DNA of 64,000 nt from Agrypnia vestita (GCA_016648135.1 JADDOH010000469.1:163386-227385); one strand, 5' to 3'; positions 45,101 through 52,063 are shown, counted from the stretch's first letter. Numbers and translations are program-made. The notes: generated by a model not told the origin, from the sequence alone.

Positions 45101-46283
45101 AAAATGTTTTTATTATAATTCGTTTATTTTTTGTTTGAAAAGAAAATGATGATTACGTTATCAATAACAACATTATCATTGACAAATTTCCCTACTGATC
45201 TTGAAACTAAGTTAGAGAAGAACTTTTTCACTTATGAATAAAGCCTGAATATCTTGGTCTAATAATGGTTGAGACATTTTCCTAGTAACTTAGTTGGTCG
45301 CGTATTCCAGTCTCATTCCAGATAACCAAGTTAGCTCTGTTTTTCATAGTACAGGCGTTTAGCTCAGTTTGGAAATAGTAAAAATATTAATGACACTTAT
45401 TCCATGTACGCAAATACAAATATTTAAAGAACAATATATATAAAATTCAAAAAATTAATGTCTTTTGACAAAGGCCTCCTCCAATTTCCTCCATTCCTCC
45501 CTATCTTTTGCTATTCTGGTCCACGCACCACCCGATTTAGCCTTGATCTCATCCACCCATCTTCTAGAATGCCTGCCTCGTTTCCTTTTCTTGTCTCTTG
45601 TGAACCAATACATTATTGTTTTTGACCATTTCTCTCTTCCTTTGATTGTATGTCCAGTCCATTTCCATTTAAGCCTTCTGATGGATACTTACGCTTCGGC
45701 AGTACATATACTTAAATTGGAACGATACAGAGAAAAATTAGCATGACCCCTGCGCAAGAATGACACGCCAAATCGTGAAGCGTTTCACATTTTTTGAGTG
45801 CTGACAAGAGGAGGAAGATTTGAACCACTTGTTTTTCAATTGCATTTTAGATTTCGATACTCAGTCCCTACTCCAGGATTTTACAGATCTTAATGTCCCT
45901 TTCCCTATAAATATCCAGCTCTTGCTTACAAACTACCGAAGGGACGTATTGAAAGTTTCATGGAGTAATTGCATTAAGCTGTAATGTTAATGTAGATAAC
46001 CTATGGACTAGTGTTTGGCAATAACATCCTCTTACTGGGTGACAGCCATTAAATTTATTGAAAAAAAAAACATTTACTCACTCGGACTTAAGGAGTACGC
46101 CAACTTCTTCACGAAGTTTGACAGCCTGACAGCTAAAATTATGACTGGGAATCCCACAAGTTGCACCGGAAGTGAAAATGAGTCATCTTGCGCCACGGCC
46201 GTCTGAGGAACCTCCAAAACTAGGAACATCAGGACCAACTGCAGGGCTATGGCCGAGAATGCTGCATAATTTGATAGTTTCAT
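26950..46283 (-). CDS. Gene 2: small secreted protein with furin-like site and four-cysteine domain, three exons
   Basis: Joining 46283-46082, 42473-42266 and 27097-26950 gives 185 codons plus TAG. The borders are GTGAGT/CTTTCCAG (phase 1) and GTAACA/ATTTTCAG (phase 2). Residues 1-31 are a signal peptide ending TAVA|QDD. Residues 32-67 are partly hydrophobic ([13 protein letters not shown]). A basic site RRVRR ends at residue 76, directly before [10 protein letters not shown], and fits proprotein-convertase cleavage. The mature part would be about 109 residues, with C108-x5-C114 (CIYERIC), [20 protein letters not shown], and C166-x9-C176 before PP. This suggests a processed, disulfide-bonded secreted factor. 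I do not recognise a named orthologue; the cysteine layout is DM4/DM12-like. An in-frame ATG at 46364 would place 27 residues before the signal peptide, so I chose 46283. The 15.2 kb second intron is packed with transposons. Confidence 0.85.
27205..27435. mobile_element. Foldback MITE (GGGGTATAAAAGCAAAGGC family)
   Basis: GTGGGGTATAAGAACAAAGG pairs with CCTTCGCTTTTATACCCGAC. It contains TACTAATTTAAAATGTACTT and its mirror AGTACATTAAAAATTAGTAA. It lies just inside intron 2 of gene 2, upstream of exon 3. Confidence 0.65.
27440..28980. other. AT-rich intron DNA, one dispersed-repeat-like stretch
   Basis: This is intron 2 of gene 2. 27995-28130 (GTGACCAAAATATCTCGGCA, ACCACTGAACCAATCAACTT) has the look of an insect transposon tail. 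I see no exon or RNA gene. Confidence 0.4.
28985..29349. mobile_element. Repeat with TACTCCCTTT termini, copy 2 (with nested end)
   Basis: It has the same inverted termini and left part as 171-669. A second TACTCCCTTT at about 29272 suggests that one copy inserted into another. The 3' flank ATAATAAAAAC...GTTTTTATGAGTTA is also shared with 670-700, so the family may extend past the short inverted ends. Confidence 0.55.
30186..30430. mobile_element. Foldback MITE (GTGATCACTTAAGCC family), best copy
   Basis: Arms of about 45 bp: ATTTTGAGTTTGTCCAAATT then TTTCAGAACAGTACTGGATT, and the complement at the right end. The middle, GTGATCACTTAAGCCAACCA, GGTCGTAAGCCCTATG and GTCTCTGTGAGACATCTATA, recurs at least eight times in the window. 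Confidence 0.7.
30550..30715 (+). mobile_element. Possible tRNA-derived SINE with (AGAC)n tail
   Basis: GCGGGGTTCAAGCCCC is a good Pol III B box, about 35 bases after a weak A-box-like GCATCGCTAAGTTGCGG. The sequence ends in GACAGACAGACAGACAGACG. The A box is weak and no second copy is seen, so this is tentative. Confidence 0.35.
31175..31311. repeat. Interstitial telomere-type (TTAGG)n array
   Basis: About 17 TTAGG units occur in three blocks broken by GTTTTAAAGTTAAAG-type spacers. The array is bordered by inverted CATTTCTCTA and TAGAGAAATG. The right border continues into a hairpin, AGAGAAATGGGT/ACCCATTTCTCT. Confidence 0.85.
31420..32040 (+). mobile_element. Decayed hAT-type (ZBED/Buster-like) element
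   Basis: The ends CAACCTTTTTGAATACGCGA and the region CACAGGTTGAAAAATACTG are imperfect inverted repeats typical of this hAT group. Inside, the plus strand at 31545-31780 gives [33 protein letters not shown] and YLNQSSLQW. These resemble the C-terminal dimerisation region (LIDL ... FW ... YPxLxxxAL). Confidence 0.7.
33165..34362 (+). mobile_element. Helitron-like non-autonomous element
   Basis: It begins TCTATACTAATAC...ATTATAAAG and ends with CCACGCGAGCGAAGCTACGG then GCACTGTTAGT. The ends match the 5'-TC and 3' hairpin plus CTAGT-like terminus of common insect Helitrons, and the insertion sits between A and T. The 3' tetranucleotide is degenerate. Interior DNA is AT-rich without coding capacity. 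Confidence 0.5.
34684..34850 (+). pseudogene. Transposase fragment (Tc1/mariner-like)
   Basis: With stops, the plus strand reads [23 protein letters not shown] and QDGTIIARK. This matches the GxxVTVNxxRYxxML ... ELDLxDMWFQQDGATxHTA segment of a widespread insect transposase. The second catalytic aspartate region is recognisable. It is heavily decayed. Confidence 0.6.
34936..35140 (+). mobile_element. Decayed LINE fragment (GHIMRG lineage)
   Basis: With frameshifts, the plus strand gives [16 protein letters not shown] followed by degenerate RGKISKK and [15 protein letters not shown] pieces. It matches the YxGHIMRGxxYxLLQL region of the element at 4.5 kb. Confidence 0.6.
35285..35520. mobile_element. 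Copy of GTGATCACTTAAGCC repeat family
   Basis: It contains TATAGATGTCTCAC, GTATGGAAATCTTTGGGTGT, CTTAAGTGATCACTTTACAC, AATGTAACATTCACC and ATCAAATTTTTGGAAGTTGG. Confidence 0.65.
36137..37407 (+). mobile_element. Structurally intact mariner transposon
   Basis: The element is 1,271 bp with 29-bp terminal inverted repeats that look perfect. They start TTAGGTCCTTACATATG on the left and end with the complement. A TA target duplication flanks both ends (36135-36136 and 37408-37409). It carries one open transposase gene and sits in intron 2 of gene 2, opposite to the host gene. Confidence 0.95.
36310..37329 (+). CDS. Mariner transposase (DD34D), uninterrupted
   Basis: The frame codes for 339 residues, close to the usual mariner length of about 345, with no stop or frameshift. 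The N-terminal helix-turn-helix DNA-binding half covers roughly 1-110. WVPHEL is at 114-119. The catalytic triad is D151 (TCDEKW), D243 ([10 protein letters not shown]) and D278, with exactly 34 residues between the last two. [13 protein letters not shown] is the usual mariner signature. The enzyme would bind the inverted repeats and move the element by cut and paste into TA sites in the nucleus. I chose the ATG at 36310; an in-frame ATG at 36259 adds 17 residues not typical of the family. The intact frame and matching ends suggest recent arrival. Activity cannot be judged from sequence. Confidence 0.95.
   Translation: MKNLKYRVIYEYEFHRGTSAAETARRINDVYGDGAAKENTVRFWFQRFRSGNFDLQNKPRGWPETKVDNEELKAIVEADPSQTTSELAAGCGVSDKTVLIHLKQIGKVKKLERWVPHELSEANQQTRVDCCVALLNRHNNEGILNRIITCDEKWILYDNRKRSSQWLNPAEPAKPCPKRKLTPKKLLVSVWWTSAGVVHYSFLKSGQMITADVYCQQLQTMMEKLAAKQPRLVNRSRPLLLHDNARPHTAQQTATKLEELQLECLRHPPYSPDLAPTDYHFFRNLDNFLQRKKFNSDGAVLTAFKDFIDSRPNGFFSKGIDELPMRWQKCIDSNGTYFD
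37461..37623. mobile_element. Small inverted-repeat element next to the mariner
   Basis: Arms GGATGTATTTAGATTTGATT and its imperfect complement AATCAAATCTCAACACATCC enclose about 100 bases. It begins about 50 bp after the mariner right end. No coding capacity. Confidence 0.5.
37975..38071 (+). other. GC-rich island, candidate first exon or promoter
   Basis: About 100 bases of GC-rich sequence (GGCGGCCCGGCCCGCGGCCG) stand in AT-rich intron DNA. They end with AACCATG, six codons (MLSSLS) and a consensus donor CTC|GTGAGT at 38071/38072. This would suit a first coding exon of a plus-strand gene whose later exons lie beyond or unseen. No downstream exon was identified. Confidence 0.3.
38300..38820 (-). 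mobile_element. LINE reverse transcriptase end and 3' part
   Basis: The segment 38794-38603 is open: [40 protein letters not shown] and VIQRSIIK. This is the thumb region (LRxxL ... YYAxxxxxLQYGIIxWGG). Downstream in another frame is [20 protein letters not shown] then [16 protein letters not shown], the usual ORF2 end. The 3' untranslated part continues to about 38090 and is shared with 57590-57910. Confidence 0.8.
39383..39475. repeat. Degenerate tandem repeat (AAAAGTTGATC)
   Basis: Three units of about 35 bp built around AAAAGTTGATCATT, diverged. Confidence 0.5.
39653..40107. mobile_element. hAT-type MITE rich in GTTCA motifs
   Basis: Ends TAGAGATG and CATCTCTA are inverted. The flanking octamers CTTTTTAC and CTTTTATC match at 6 of 8 positions, as expected for an aged 8-bp hAT duplication. 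Many GTTCA/TGAAC motifs crowd both ends, possibly transposase-binding sites. No coding capacity. Confidence 0.65.
40774..40804 (-). ncRNA. Hammerhead-like core, decayed
   Basis: GTATCCCAACGAAGAGACC-ATC-GGCCCCGAATGTTGAT is the same motif with CAACGAA for CUGAUGA. The upstream GTATACATTGTATCCC matches GTATACGATGTATCTT of the 11.7 kb copy. Confidence 0.35.
40870..41045. mobile_element. Copy of GTGATCACTTAAGCC repeat family (short)
   Basis: Both arms are visible: TGATAGATGTCTCACGGAGA and CTCTGTGAGACTTCTATAAT, with AAAAGACTTCCATAGG between. Confidence 0.55.
41419..41500 (+). mobile_element. tRNA-derived SINE head or tRNA pseudogene
   Basis: TGTTGGTGTAGTGGTCATGA (A box), GCTCGCCTTGTAATC (anticodon region, TGT) and GGTTCGAGCCCCG (B box) are tRNA-like. 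The 5' and 3' ends do not pair as an acceptor stem, so it is not a working tRNA. Confidence 0.6.
41600..41900 (+). other. GC-rich block with TATA box, possible LTR or promoter
   Basis: GC content rises here, and TATATAAAAGGAAGCCCACG (about 41751) is a strong core-promoter-like sequence followed by GC-rich transcribed-looking DNA. It could be an LTR remnant; I find no LTR ends. The small frames crossing it resemble nothing known. Confidence 0.3.
42143..42176. repeat. (ATT)n microsatellite in gene 2 intron 2
   Basis: Eleven TTA/ATT units, about 90 bases downstream of the exon 2 donor. Confidence 0.9.
42266..42473 (-). CDS. Gene 2 exon 2 (furin-like site, first cysteine pair)
   Basis: This exon is 208 nt, phase 1 in and phase 2 out. 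It encodes [20 protein letters not shown], an acidic helix-like stretch with [21 protein letters not shown], and HIDWETVL. The overlapping plus-strand reading frame here (42304-42489) is a shadow. The high G+C, the exact CTTTCCAG acceptor and the matched phases on both sides support the exon. Confidence 0.88.
42835..43020. mobile_element. Copy of GTGATCACTTAAGCC repeat family in gene 2 intron 1
   Basis: It contains TTGATAATGTGTAGATATTC, GAAATTGGTGAACGTTGTG, GTAAGCCCTGGGACATCGTA and CTCTGTGAGACTTTTATAAT. A further partial copy follows to about 43130. Confidence 0.55.
43135..45455. other. Gene 2 intron 1, mostly unassigned
   Basis: Apart from the foldback at 43932-44168 and a short repeat at 44702-44765 (CTAGCTGTAACCCGTCAAAA, also near 30001 and 30092, and inverted near 8345), nothing is recognisable. 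43440-43720 is somewhat less AT-rich but has no supported exon. Confidence 0.4.
43932..44168. mobile_element. Foldback MITE (GGGGTATAAAAGCAAAGGC family)
   Basis: The left arm TCTGGGGTATAAAAGCAAAG and the right arm CTGCCTTTGTTTTTATGCTCC are inverted. The middle shares GAATTCTAGATTTTATG with 55.9 kb. Confidence 0.65.
45460..45684 (-). mobile_element. LINE ORF2 C-terminal fragment
   Basis: The minus strand translates as [20 protein letters not shown], then [32 protein letters not shown] and a stop. This is the usual LKWxWxGH ... RWxDEIK ... DRxxWRxLEEA tail of a common arthropod LINE lineage. It abuts the U6 chimera head to head, as if the chimera landed at or in it. Confidence 0.8.
45687..45795 (+). 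pseudogene. U6: U6 snRNA copy fused to LINE 3' end
   Basis: Nearly the whole U6 snRNA is present: GCTTCGGCAGTACATATAC, ATTGGAACGATACAGAGA, the ACAGAGA box, the AGC triad in TTAGCATG, CCCCTGCGCAAG, TGACACGC, and a terminal T-run. There are a few substitutions and indels (an extra T after ATATAC, an extra A after GAGA, GACCCC for GGCCCC). No upstream TATA or PSE is seen, because the upstream sequence is a LINE remnant on the other strand. Directly downstream the sequence continues as the 3' coding end of another LINE in the same orientation. This is the structure expected of a template-switch retrocopy, so I call it a pseudogene. Confidence 0.88.
45796..46000 (+). mobile_element. Non-LTR retrotransposon 3' end joined to U6
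   Basis: The plus frame reads [16 protein letters not shown], then [18 protein letters not shown] and a stop. This matches the H-x-FF-x-C part of the cysteine/histidine motif near the C-terminus of many R1/Jockey-like ORF2 proteins. It starts right after the U6 T-run. The 3' border is unclear and no target duplication could be settled. Confidence 0.65.
46082..46283 (-). CDS. Gene 2 exon 1 (signal peptide)
   Basis: This exon encodes 67 residues plus one base. [20 protein letters not shown] begins a classical signal peptide. The donor CCGA|GTGAGT leaves phase 1, and the A joins GT of exon 2 to make AGT (Ser). About 60 bases upstream a GTTTTCAG acceptor-like sequence could mark a spliced 5' leader. 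Confidence 0.85.
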
Positions 46284-46992
46284 CGTCGATAATTGACACT
46301 GTATGTATGCCTCAAAGTAAAAACATCGATCACTTAATCTCTGAAAACACTCAAAATTTAACAATGTATATGCCGATCATTAATTTTTAACACGGTTTGT
46401 TTTTGAAAATGATTTTAAATGCACCATAAAATTTTAACACCAGGAGAGCACAGGAATTAAGTGTATCCACACGCTTAGCTATTGCAAGAGTATCTGAACC
46501 AAGCACGTTACTGAATGAAGTCCAATGGTATTGAAGATGTTGTTCATGAAACAAGGAATGAAGTAAAGCGGAAGGCATGCTAGGGTCCCGAGGAGAAACG
46601 GGCAGATCGTTTTGTGCACGGTGTTACGCGTCTGATTTTCTTATAAGAACTTTTGGTTCAGGTGTCTAAGAGTTGCTTTCGGTTGGCAGAGGAGCGGATC
46701 GACAAGGTGAAAGTAAAAGCCGAACGTGCCGACGTTTTCGTAACCACAACACGGGTAATACATTGGCGTATCGACAGATTCATGAAGAATTTAAACGGAT
46801 TTCGTACGTAATATGAGTGTTGATGAGGTGTTGGCTGAGTTGAATTGGTGGTCACCAATTTGGATTGTGATGGCGAAAATGTCTGATTCTACTCGCAGAA
46901 TCTTCCGGTGTTCAATGCAGTGGGCCACGAAATATATAGTATAATGTGTGGCAAGCAAGTAATAAAGGCAGCAGGTATGCAAATGAAGATAT

Positions 46993-47621
46993 TGTAACGA
47001 AATGACAAAAGATATTATGTACAGAATTCGTCGTAACATGTCAATGACGACAGTAACATATAAGCCTCTAGCACGTAGCCTCTAGACAGTAACATATAAG
47101 GTCTACCATACTCTAGTATTATCTACAATCTTCGCAAAACGTCTACAAATGACTGAAACAGACGAGAAGCAACGAAAACCTTCTCCTAAACACCAGAAAG
47201 TTCTAAAATACCATATAGTATAAATACGCATCTAAGCCGCAGCGCAGAGAGAGTCTCGTGTCGTGTATTGACAGTTCGTTCGGTGCGAAGTCGGCCGCAA
47301 GCCGCGAAGTGACGGCCAGGATGGCCAGTCGAGAGATAATCGAAGCGATAAATAATGCGAAATATTTGAACGGAGTATGCGAGAACTGAATATTCTAGTA
47401 GCGATAAATAAATGTTACCATGCGATTATAAAGAGTTTATAGACAAAAAAAAAGATAAATTACGAAATAGTGAGATTTAAGGAATAGCGTCAAGTCTAAT
47501 TTGTTTAAAGTGTCTTTGTATGTTGAATAATTAATCAATCATTAATTAATAAACCGCTAATTAATTTCCGGTTTTTTAATTAGAAAGTCAATCATGTTTT
47601 TTACGATTTTACCCTCCAACA
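46993..47621. mobile_element. Degenerate LTR related to the one at 50.6 kb
   Basis: It starts TGTAACG and shares several blocks in the same order with 50563-51103: GTCTACAAATGACT, a promoter-like TATAAATA, GAATAGTG/TAGTGAGATTTAA, and TTGAATAATTAATCAATCAT. A short block near 47041-47101 is repeated (AGCCTCTAG, AGTAACATATAAG), suggesting internal rearrangement. The 3' edge is approximate. It lies about 700 bp upstream of gene 2 exon 1. Confidence 0.55.
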
Positions 47622-48349
47622 TCACTAGTGTCTTCGCGAATATAGAAGTAATAGTTAGGTAGCACGCACTTGGTAATAACTGAACACTAAAAATATATCA
47701 ACAATCTATGTCGTTAAATTTCACACAGTCATAGATAGATTAACATACTTAAATTAAAAGTTATATTATGCAACAAATTTTTCATAACAAGCCTATTTCA
47801 CTAATTTAAATGTTTTAATTAACCCAATACATCACAGATACTATGATCAATTTCCTATATGCTAAAATTTCACGGCTTTCTTTTGAATTTGTATGTGCAT
47901 TCATTAACTTATCTCGCTACCTCAAACTATCTTGAGATTAGTGAGATTGTATGATAGAAATTTCTTCACTATTACTGATTATTTAGAAGGATGAAAAAGA
48001 AAGAAAGTTTGAAGAGAAATCCCGCCTTAAGAATACGTCTTCTTCCGTGTTCAAAGTAATGTCGCGATGTAATTATATGCTGTATATGAATGAAAAGCAA
48101 ATATTTTAGACACAGGTACATAATATTACTCTCAGAGATATTTAATTGAGATTACAAAGTTTTGAAAAGTGCATAGTCGAGAATGGCGAAGTGCAAATTG
48201 GCCGATTCCTTCATAACGTCCGATTGGTCGACATAATTGATGCGAATTTATCAAATCTTATACAACCATCCAGGGGGTTAAAGCATAGCTTTGCTCTAAA
48301 ATTTCATCAATTGCGTATATGTAATTATTATTTAAGAGTCTGATAAGAT

Positions 48350-48540
48350 CGATATTATAATTTAAGTTCAGTTGTTTGGAGCCCTTATTATGCTGTTCGT
48401 ATGAGAGATTTAGAGAGAGGGTCCACAATAAATTTCTTCGATTAATACATTTTAAACTAACCATACTACATCGAGTAACATTGACTAAAAATTCATAGAT
48501 CTTTTAGCTTTCTTGAAAAATTAGAGACTAGAAGAAAAGT
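48350..48540 (+). mobile_element. Decayed LINE reverse transcriptase thumb fragment
   Basis: With one frameshift the plus strand gives SSVVWSPYYAVRMRDLERVH then NKFLRLIHFKLTI, matching the VWSPYYxxxxxxLERVQNKFLR motif. Confidence 0.65.
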
Positions 48541-49256
48541 GAAGAATAGTATTTTTACACAAATAAATAAACGAAACTATCAACTATCCTCATCTATTTG
48601 AACGTGTCTACTTACGTTTTCCATTTAGTGTTTTGTCTTGGAAATTTCAGCCACTAACTACTTTTTTATATTCTCCACTGTAATGGTTTCCTTGACTGGC
48701 AAACAAATACGAGCAGTTTTTGTCATTTTTGCAACTAATCTTATTATATTAAAAAAGGTAAGTAAATTTCGTGTATAAAAATATTAAAAAATAGAGTTTT
48801 AATATCATGGAGTCGTTTGTAGGAAGTTCTTCTAGGTAAATACCAAGATTTCGGTTATTTTTATGTGCTGGCTTTCATGGTGTGGTTCTTGTGTAAAACT
48901 ATATAGGTAGGTACTACTGTAGCTATTGTTATTGATTAATACTAAAATGCCATAGTTAAAGCCATAAAGGGAGTTAAAGTAAGAAATAAATAATAATAAT
49001 TTGTAACTACGGTTCTAGAATCACTCAATGTATAAAAATTTTACCTTATATTTATTTTATGTGAGCCACTGTATTGCCACTGGTAAATTGGTCAAACAAC
49101 TCGACTAAGAGTTTCCCAACACGCGTGTGTTAACAATTTCAGAAGGTCGAATGCTCGACTTTAGTTTCAAATATTCAATGTTTCTTTAGACGCTCTGAAC
49201 CTTTTTAATCATTCACATAAAATGTGTAACGCGAGCATACTGGAGAAATTGACTAA

Positions 49257-49405
49257 AGAAAATGTATGAGGCGCGCGTTGAAGACATTAGAAACATAAAG
49301 CGTCCGCGAAAGACCTGGAATGATCAGATAAACCAAATATAGGAGGTTGGCCCAATTAAAAGCTTCAACAACCGACGAGCGTGCGTGAAAAGATGTATAT
49401 GGACT
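49257..49405 (+). mobile_element. LINE C-terminal fragment (RKTWHDQINQI lineage), copy 2, interrupted
   Basis: The plus strand gives KRPRKTWNDQINQI, a stop, then EVGPIKSFNNRRACVKRCI. The match ends where the TA-flanked element at 49408-50038 begins. The LINE was probably interrupted by that insertion, but I cannot find its remainder beyond 50040. Confidence 0.7.
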
Positions 49406-49407
49406 TA

Positions 49408-50038
49408 TGGACGTAGTTATACAGACAGCATCCAACCCACAAATGCTAAAAATGGTTTGTGTACGGGTTTGGACAGCTCAATACAATATCTTTATGTGCT
49501 GAAAACGTCCAAGCTTCACCGTCCAAATTCACCGTCAAATTAACTTTTAAACTAAAAAAAGTGGTTTGACTGTTTTCTGCGGCTTCTAATTTACAAATCC
49601 TTGGCAAACAAAAATATTTGTTAAAAACATCCATGCGGTATGGACGCATTATATTACTTTTTAATTCTACTGGTACCACACGATAATAATTTTGTAGAAA
49701 AAATACAAGAGGGTTGAACGTTTCCTACTTAGATAATAATTTTTATTTCATGCTGTATCAAATTCATAGGACATAGAACCTATACAGAAAAAATAAGTAC
49801 TGTTTTTTCTAGACTTAGACATCAAGCTGTAAAACGCGTCGTGTCTTTGTACATAAAGTTTTTTTTATTATTACATTAAAAAACATAAAAAGTCATCTCT
49901 ATAATGAGTTTCACGCAAAAAATATACAATAATGAATTAAACATCGACGTATTAGGTTTTAGCAGGTACTAATTAATAGAAGCCATTTTCTCAGTTCCAC
50001 GTTTTTTGGGTTGGATGCTTTCTGCATAACTACGTCCA
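49408..50038. mobile_element. TA-flanked element with inverted ends and an unknown ORF remnant
   Basis: The left end TGGACGTAGTTATACAGACA continues GCATCCAACCCA, and the right end is its near-perfect complement. TA flanks both sides. On the minus strand 49679-49446 is an open frame of 77 codons (MVPVELKSNIMRPYRMDVFN, WTFSAHKDIVLSCPNP) that I cannot assign. The length of 631 bp points to a deleted, non-autonomous element. Confidence 0.6.
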
Positions 50039-50254
50039 TACTACGTTAGACTAAAACAGCATCATCCTTATGTAAGTAGTAATAACTGTTCTGAATTCGC
50101 GAACTACGTCATGATAATAGTAATTCTTTTCATTCATCTACCATTAAACTTCTCCATGCAGTCGCGTATAAAATGTAAGAAAATTAATAATTCTCAAAGC
50201 TAAGAAATAAATATATTTATGATTTAAGGAAAAGGTACGGTATCTAATATTATA

Positions 50255-50512
50255 AATTCATTCGCTTCAATACAAAATGATTAAAACCCAGAAAAAAAAT
50301 ATTTTTCAATTTTTGCAAGATTCTAATCATTTTATTAAAGAGCATGAATTTTGAATATTCGATATAAGTTACTTTAAATCAAAAATTTAGAAAAATAAAT
50401 TCAAACTTTGAACTGATGAAATTAAGACATTGTTGCTTGAACATTTTCGACCCATAATTTAGATAGAAATCTACCTATAAAGTATTGTGGATTATATTCT
50501 TACACCGTGTAT
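50255..50512. mobile_element. Foldback MITE (TACAGGGT family), partial
   Basis: It shares ATTCATTCGCTTCAATACAA, TTGCTTGAACATTTTCGACC and CTTACACCGTGTA with the other copies. It is truncated on the left. Confidence 0.55.
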
Positions 50513-50562
50513 ATTCTCTACAGTAATATAATTTTCTACAGTAATGTACTTCTCTATAGTAT

Positions 50563-51103
50563 TGTTACGGAATGGCAAGCAAAATCCCTTGAAATGTCAC
50601 TTTGGAAGAGCACTGTGGAAGGCTCTAGAACAGTCTACAATTATCGACAATATTCAGGAAGTGTCTACAAGTGACTAGAACAGCCTAGAAGCGACGGGAA
50701 TCTTCTCTTAAATACTAGAAAGGAAAATAATCATCTCGAGAATTCTAAAAACCCAGCGTTTGGGTGTAAATACCGGGACTACACCGAGGCGCGGGAGCCG
50801 TGTTTTGGCATTTCTATTGGTGCGAAGGACGCTGCAGTAACTAACTGGCGATTTAAATAATGCGCGATAGTTTAAACGGAATATTCCAGCAAGTCATAGT
50901 AAAATGTGTTACCCAGCGATAAAAAAGTGTTCATACACGAGTTACAAATAACGGAATAGTGTGATTTAAAGAAAAGCGCTAAGTTTAATTCCTGTTAAGT
51001 GACTTTGTACATTGAATAATTAATGAATCATCAATTAATAAATCGTTAATTAATAAATCGCTAATTCATTTTCATTTGTCTTTCGCAGCCACGCCACGTG
51101 ACA
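50563..51103. mobile_element. Solo LTR of Gypsy-type retrotransposon, with 4-bp target duplication
   Basis: The LTR is 541 bp. It starts TGTTACGG and ends CGTGACA, which are inverted repeats. GTAT is directly repeated on both sides (50559-50562 and 51104-51107). It has an AT-rich 3' part with ATTAATAAATCG repeats. No internal coding region is attached, so it probably arose by LTR-LTR recombination. Confidence 0.8.
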
Positions 51104-51372
51104 GTATCACAGAAACTAGGGTGACATTCCCGTCATTTTTCACGGCTTGCAGACGGATTGTTGAAGCAGCACGTAAAGTGTTACGAGTGACACAACAGCC
51201 ATAGCGCACACGTACATGGATTATGGCGTAACATATCCTCACTTTCTTTTGGAATACTTAAACTATTCTCCATACGAAATTGTTTGCCTTGAATCATCGG
51301 CATGCATTTATATTATAATTAATATAAATTAACTTTGTTTAAAACCACTTATTTATTGAAAAAAATCAACAT

Positions 51373-51401
51373 GTTTCAAAGCCAATGGCTTCTTCATCAG
51401 G
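51373..51401 (-). ncRNA. Hammerhead-ribozyme-like core (best match)
   Basis: The minus strand has CCTGATGA, a perfect 5-bp stem AAGCC-ATT-GGCTT, then TGAAAC. CUGAUGA and GAAA around stem II are the conserved hammerhead core. It is followed by ATGTTGAT and an AT-rich region shared with related copies. Stem III and the cleavage site are not obvious, so activity is unproven. Confidence 0.5.
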
Positions 51402-52033
51402 AAAACAAAAATAATATTGCTACATTTGAAGAAGAATTTATATTATAGTTCACGTAGGCTTCCCTTGAACTACTACAGGATGATTAAAAATTCAGTTCAG
51501 TTCATTGGTTTGGTAAATTTTTTATAGATAATTTTTTTTAACATAACTTCTATTTTCATTTTTATTAAACTAATTATGAAAGAAAACCTCTAGGGTAGGA
51601 ATGAATTATTGATTTCTTAGATCAATATCTAAAGTATATAAATTTGCATAATAAGATTTAAGATAACATAACATATATTTTCCAATTAGTATACATTTAA
51701 ACAAGAAATCAGAGATAAATTAACGATGAGGAATACTGTGAAAATATTTTTAGAGTACTTGCATTTTAAAGTATATTAGATACCGTATAATTTGTTTAAT
51801 AAATATACCTCTAACATTTCCGATTTCTGTTATGGGTAAACAATAAAAAACAAATATGAATAAAATATAAAATAAATGCACAAATGTATATTTGGATTTT
51901 CTTTGTTAAACAAAGTTATTAAAGTTAATAAATTATTTCTTCAATAACAGCCAAATTATTCTGTGGTAACAATATTTATATTGATAATAAAAAAACACTT
52001 TGTATAAAACTGCTATGCATTGAATTATCAACA

Positions 52034-52063
52034 TGTTTCGGGGCCAATGGTCCATTCACCAGG
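52034..52063 (-). ncRNA. Hammerhead-like core, variant
   Basis: CCTGGTGA, stem GGACC-ATT-GGCCC, GAAAC, then ATGTTGATAATTCA. Same family as 51373-51401 with CUGGUGA in place of CUGAUGA. Confidence 0.4.

Noticed and set aside
46172..46390. Plus-strand frame over gene 2 exon 1
   Set aside because: Antisense shadow of the signal-peptide exon.
46580..46900. Moderately GC-rich DNA upstream of gene 2, possible gene or transposase
   Set aside because: Frames on both strands are short and unrecognised; I could not support any call.
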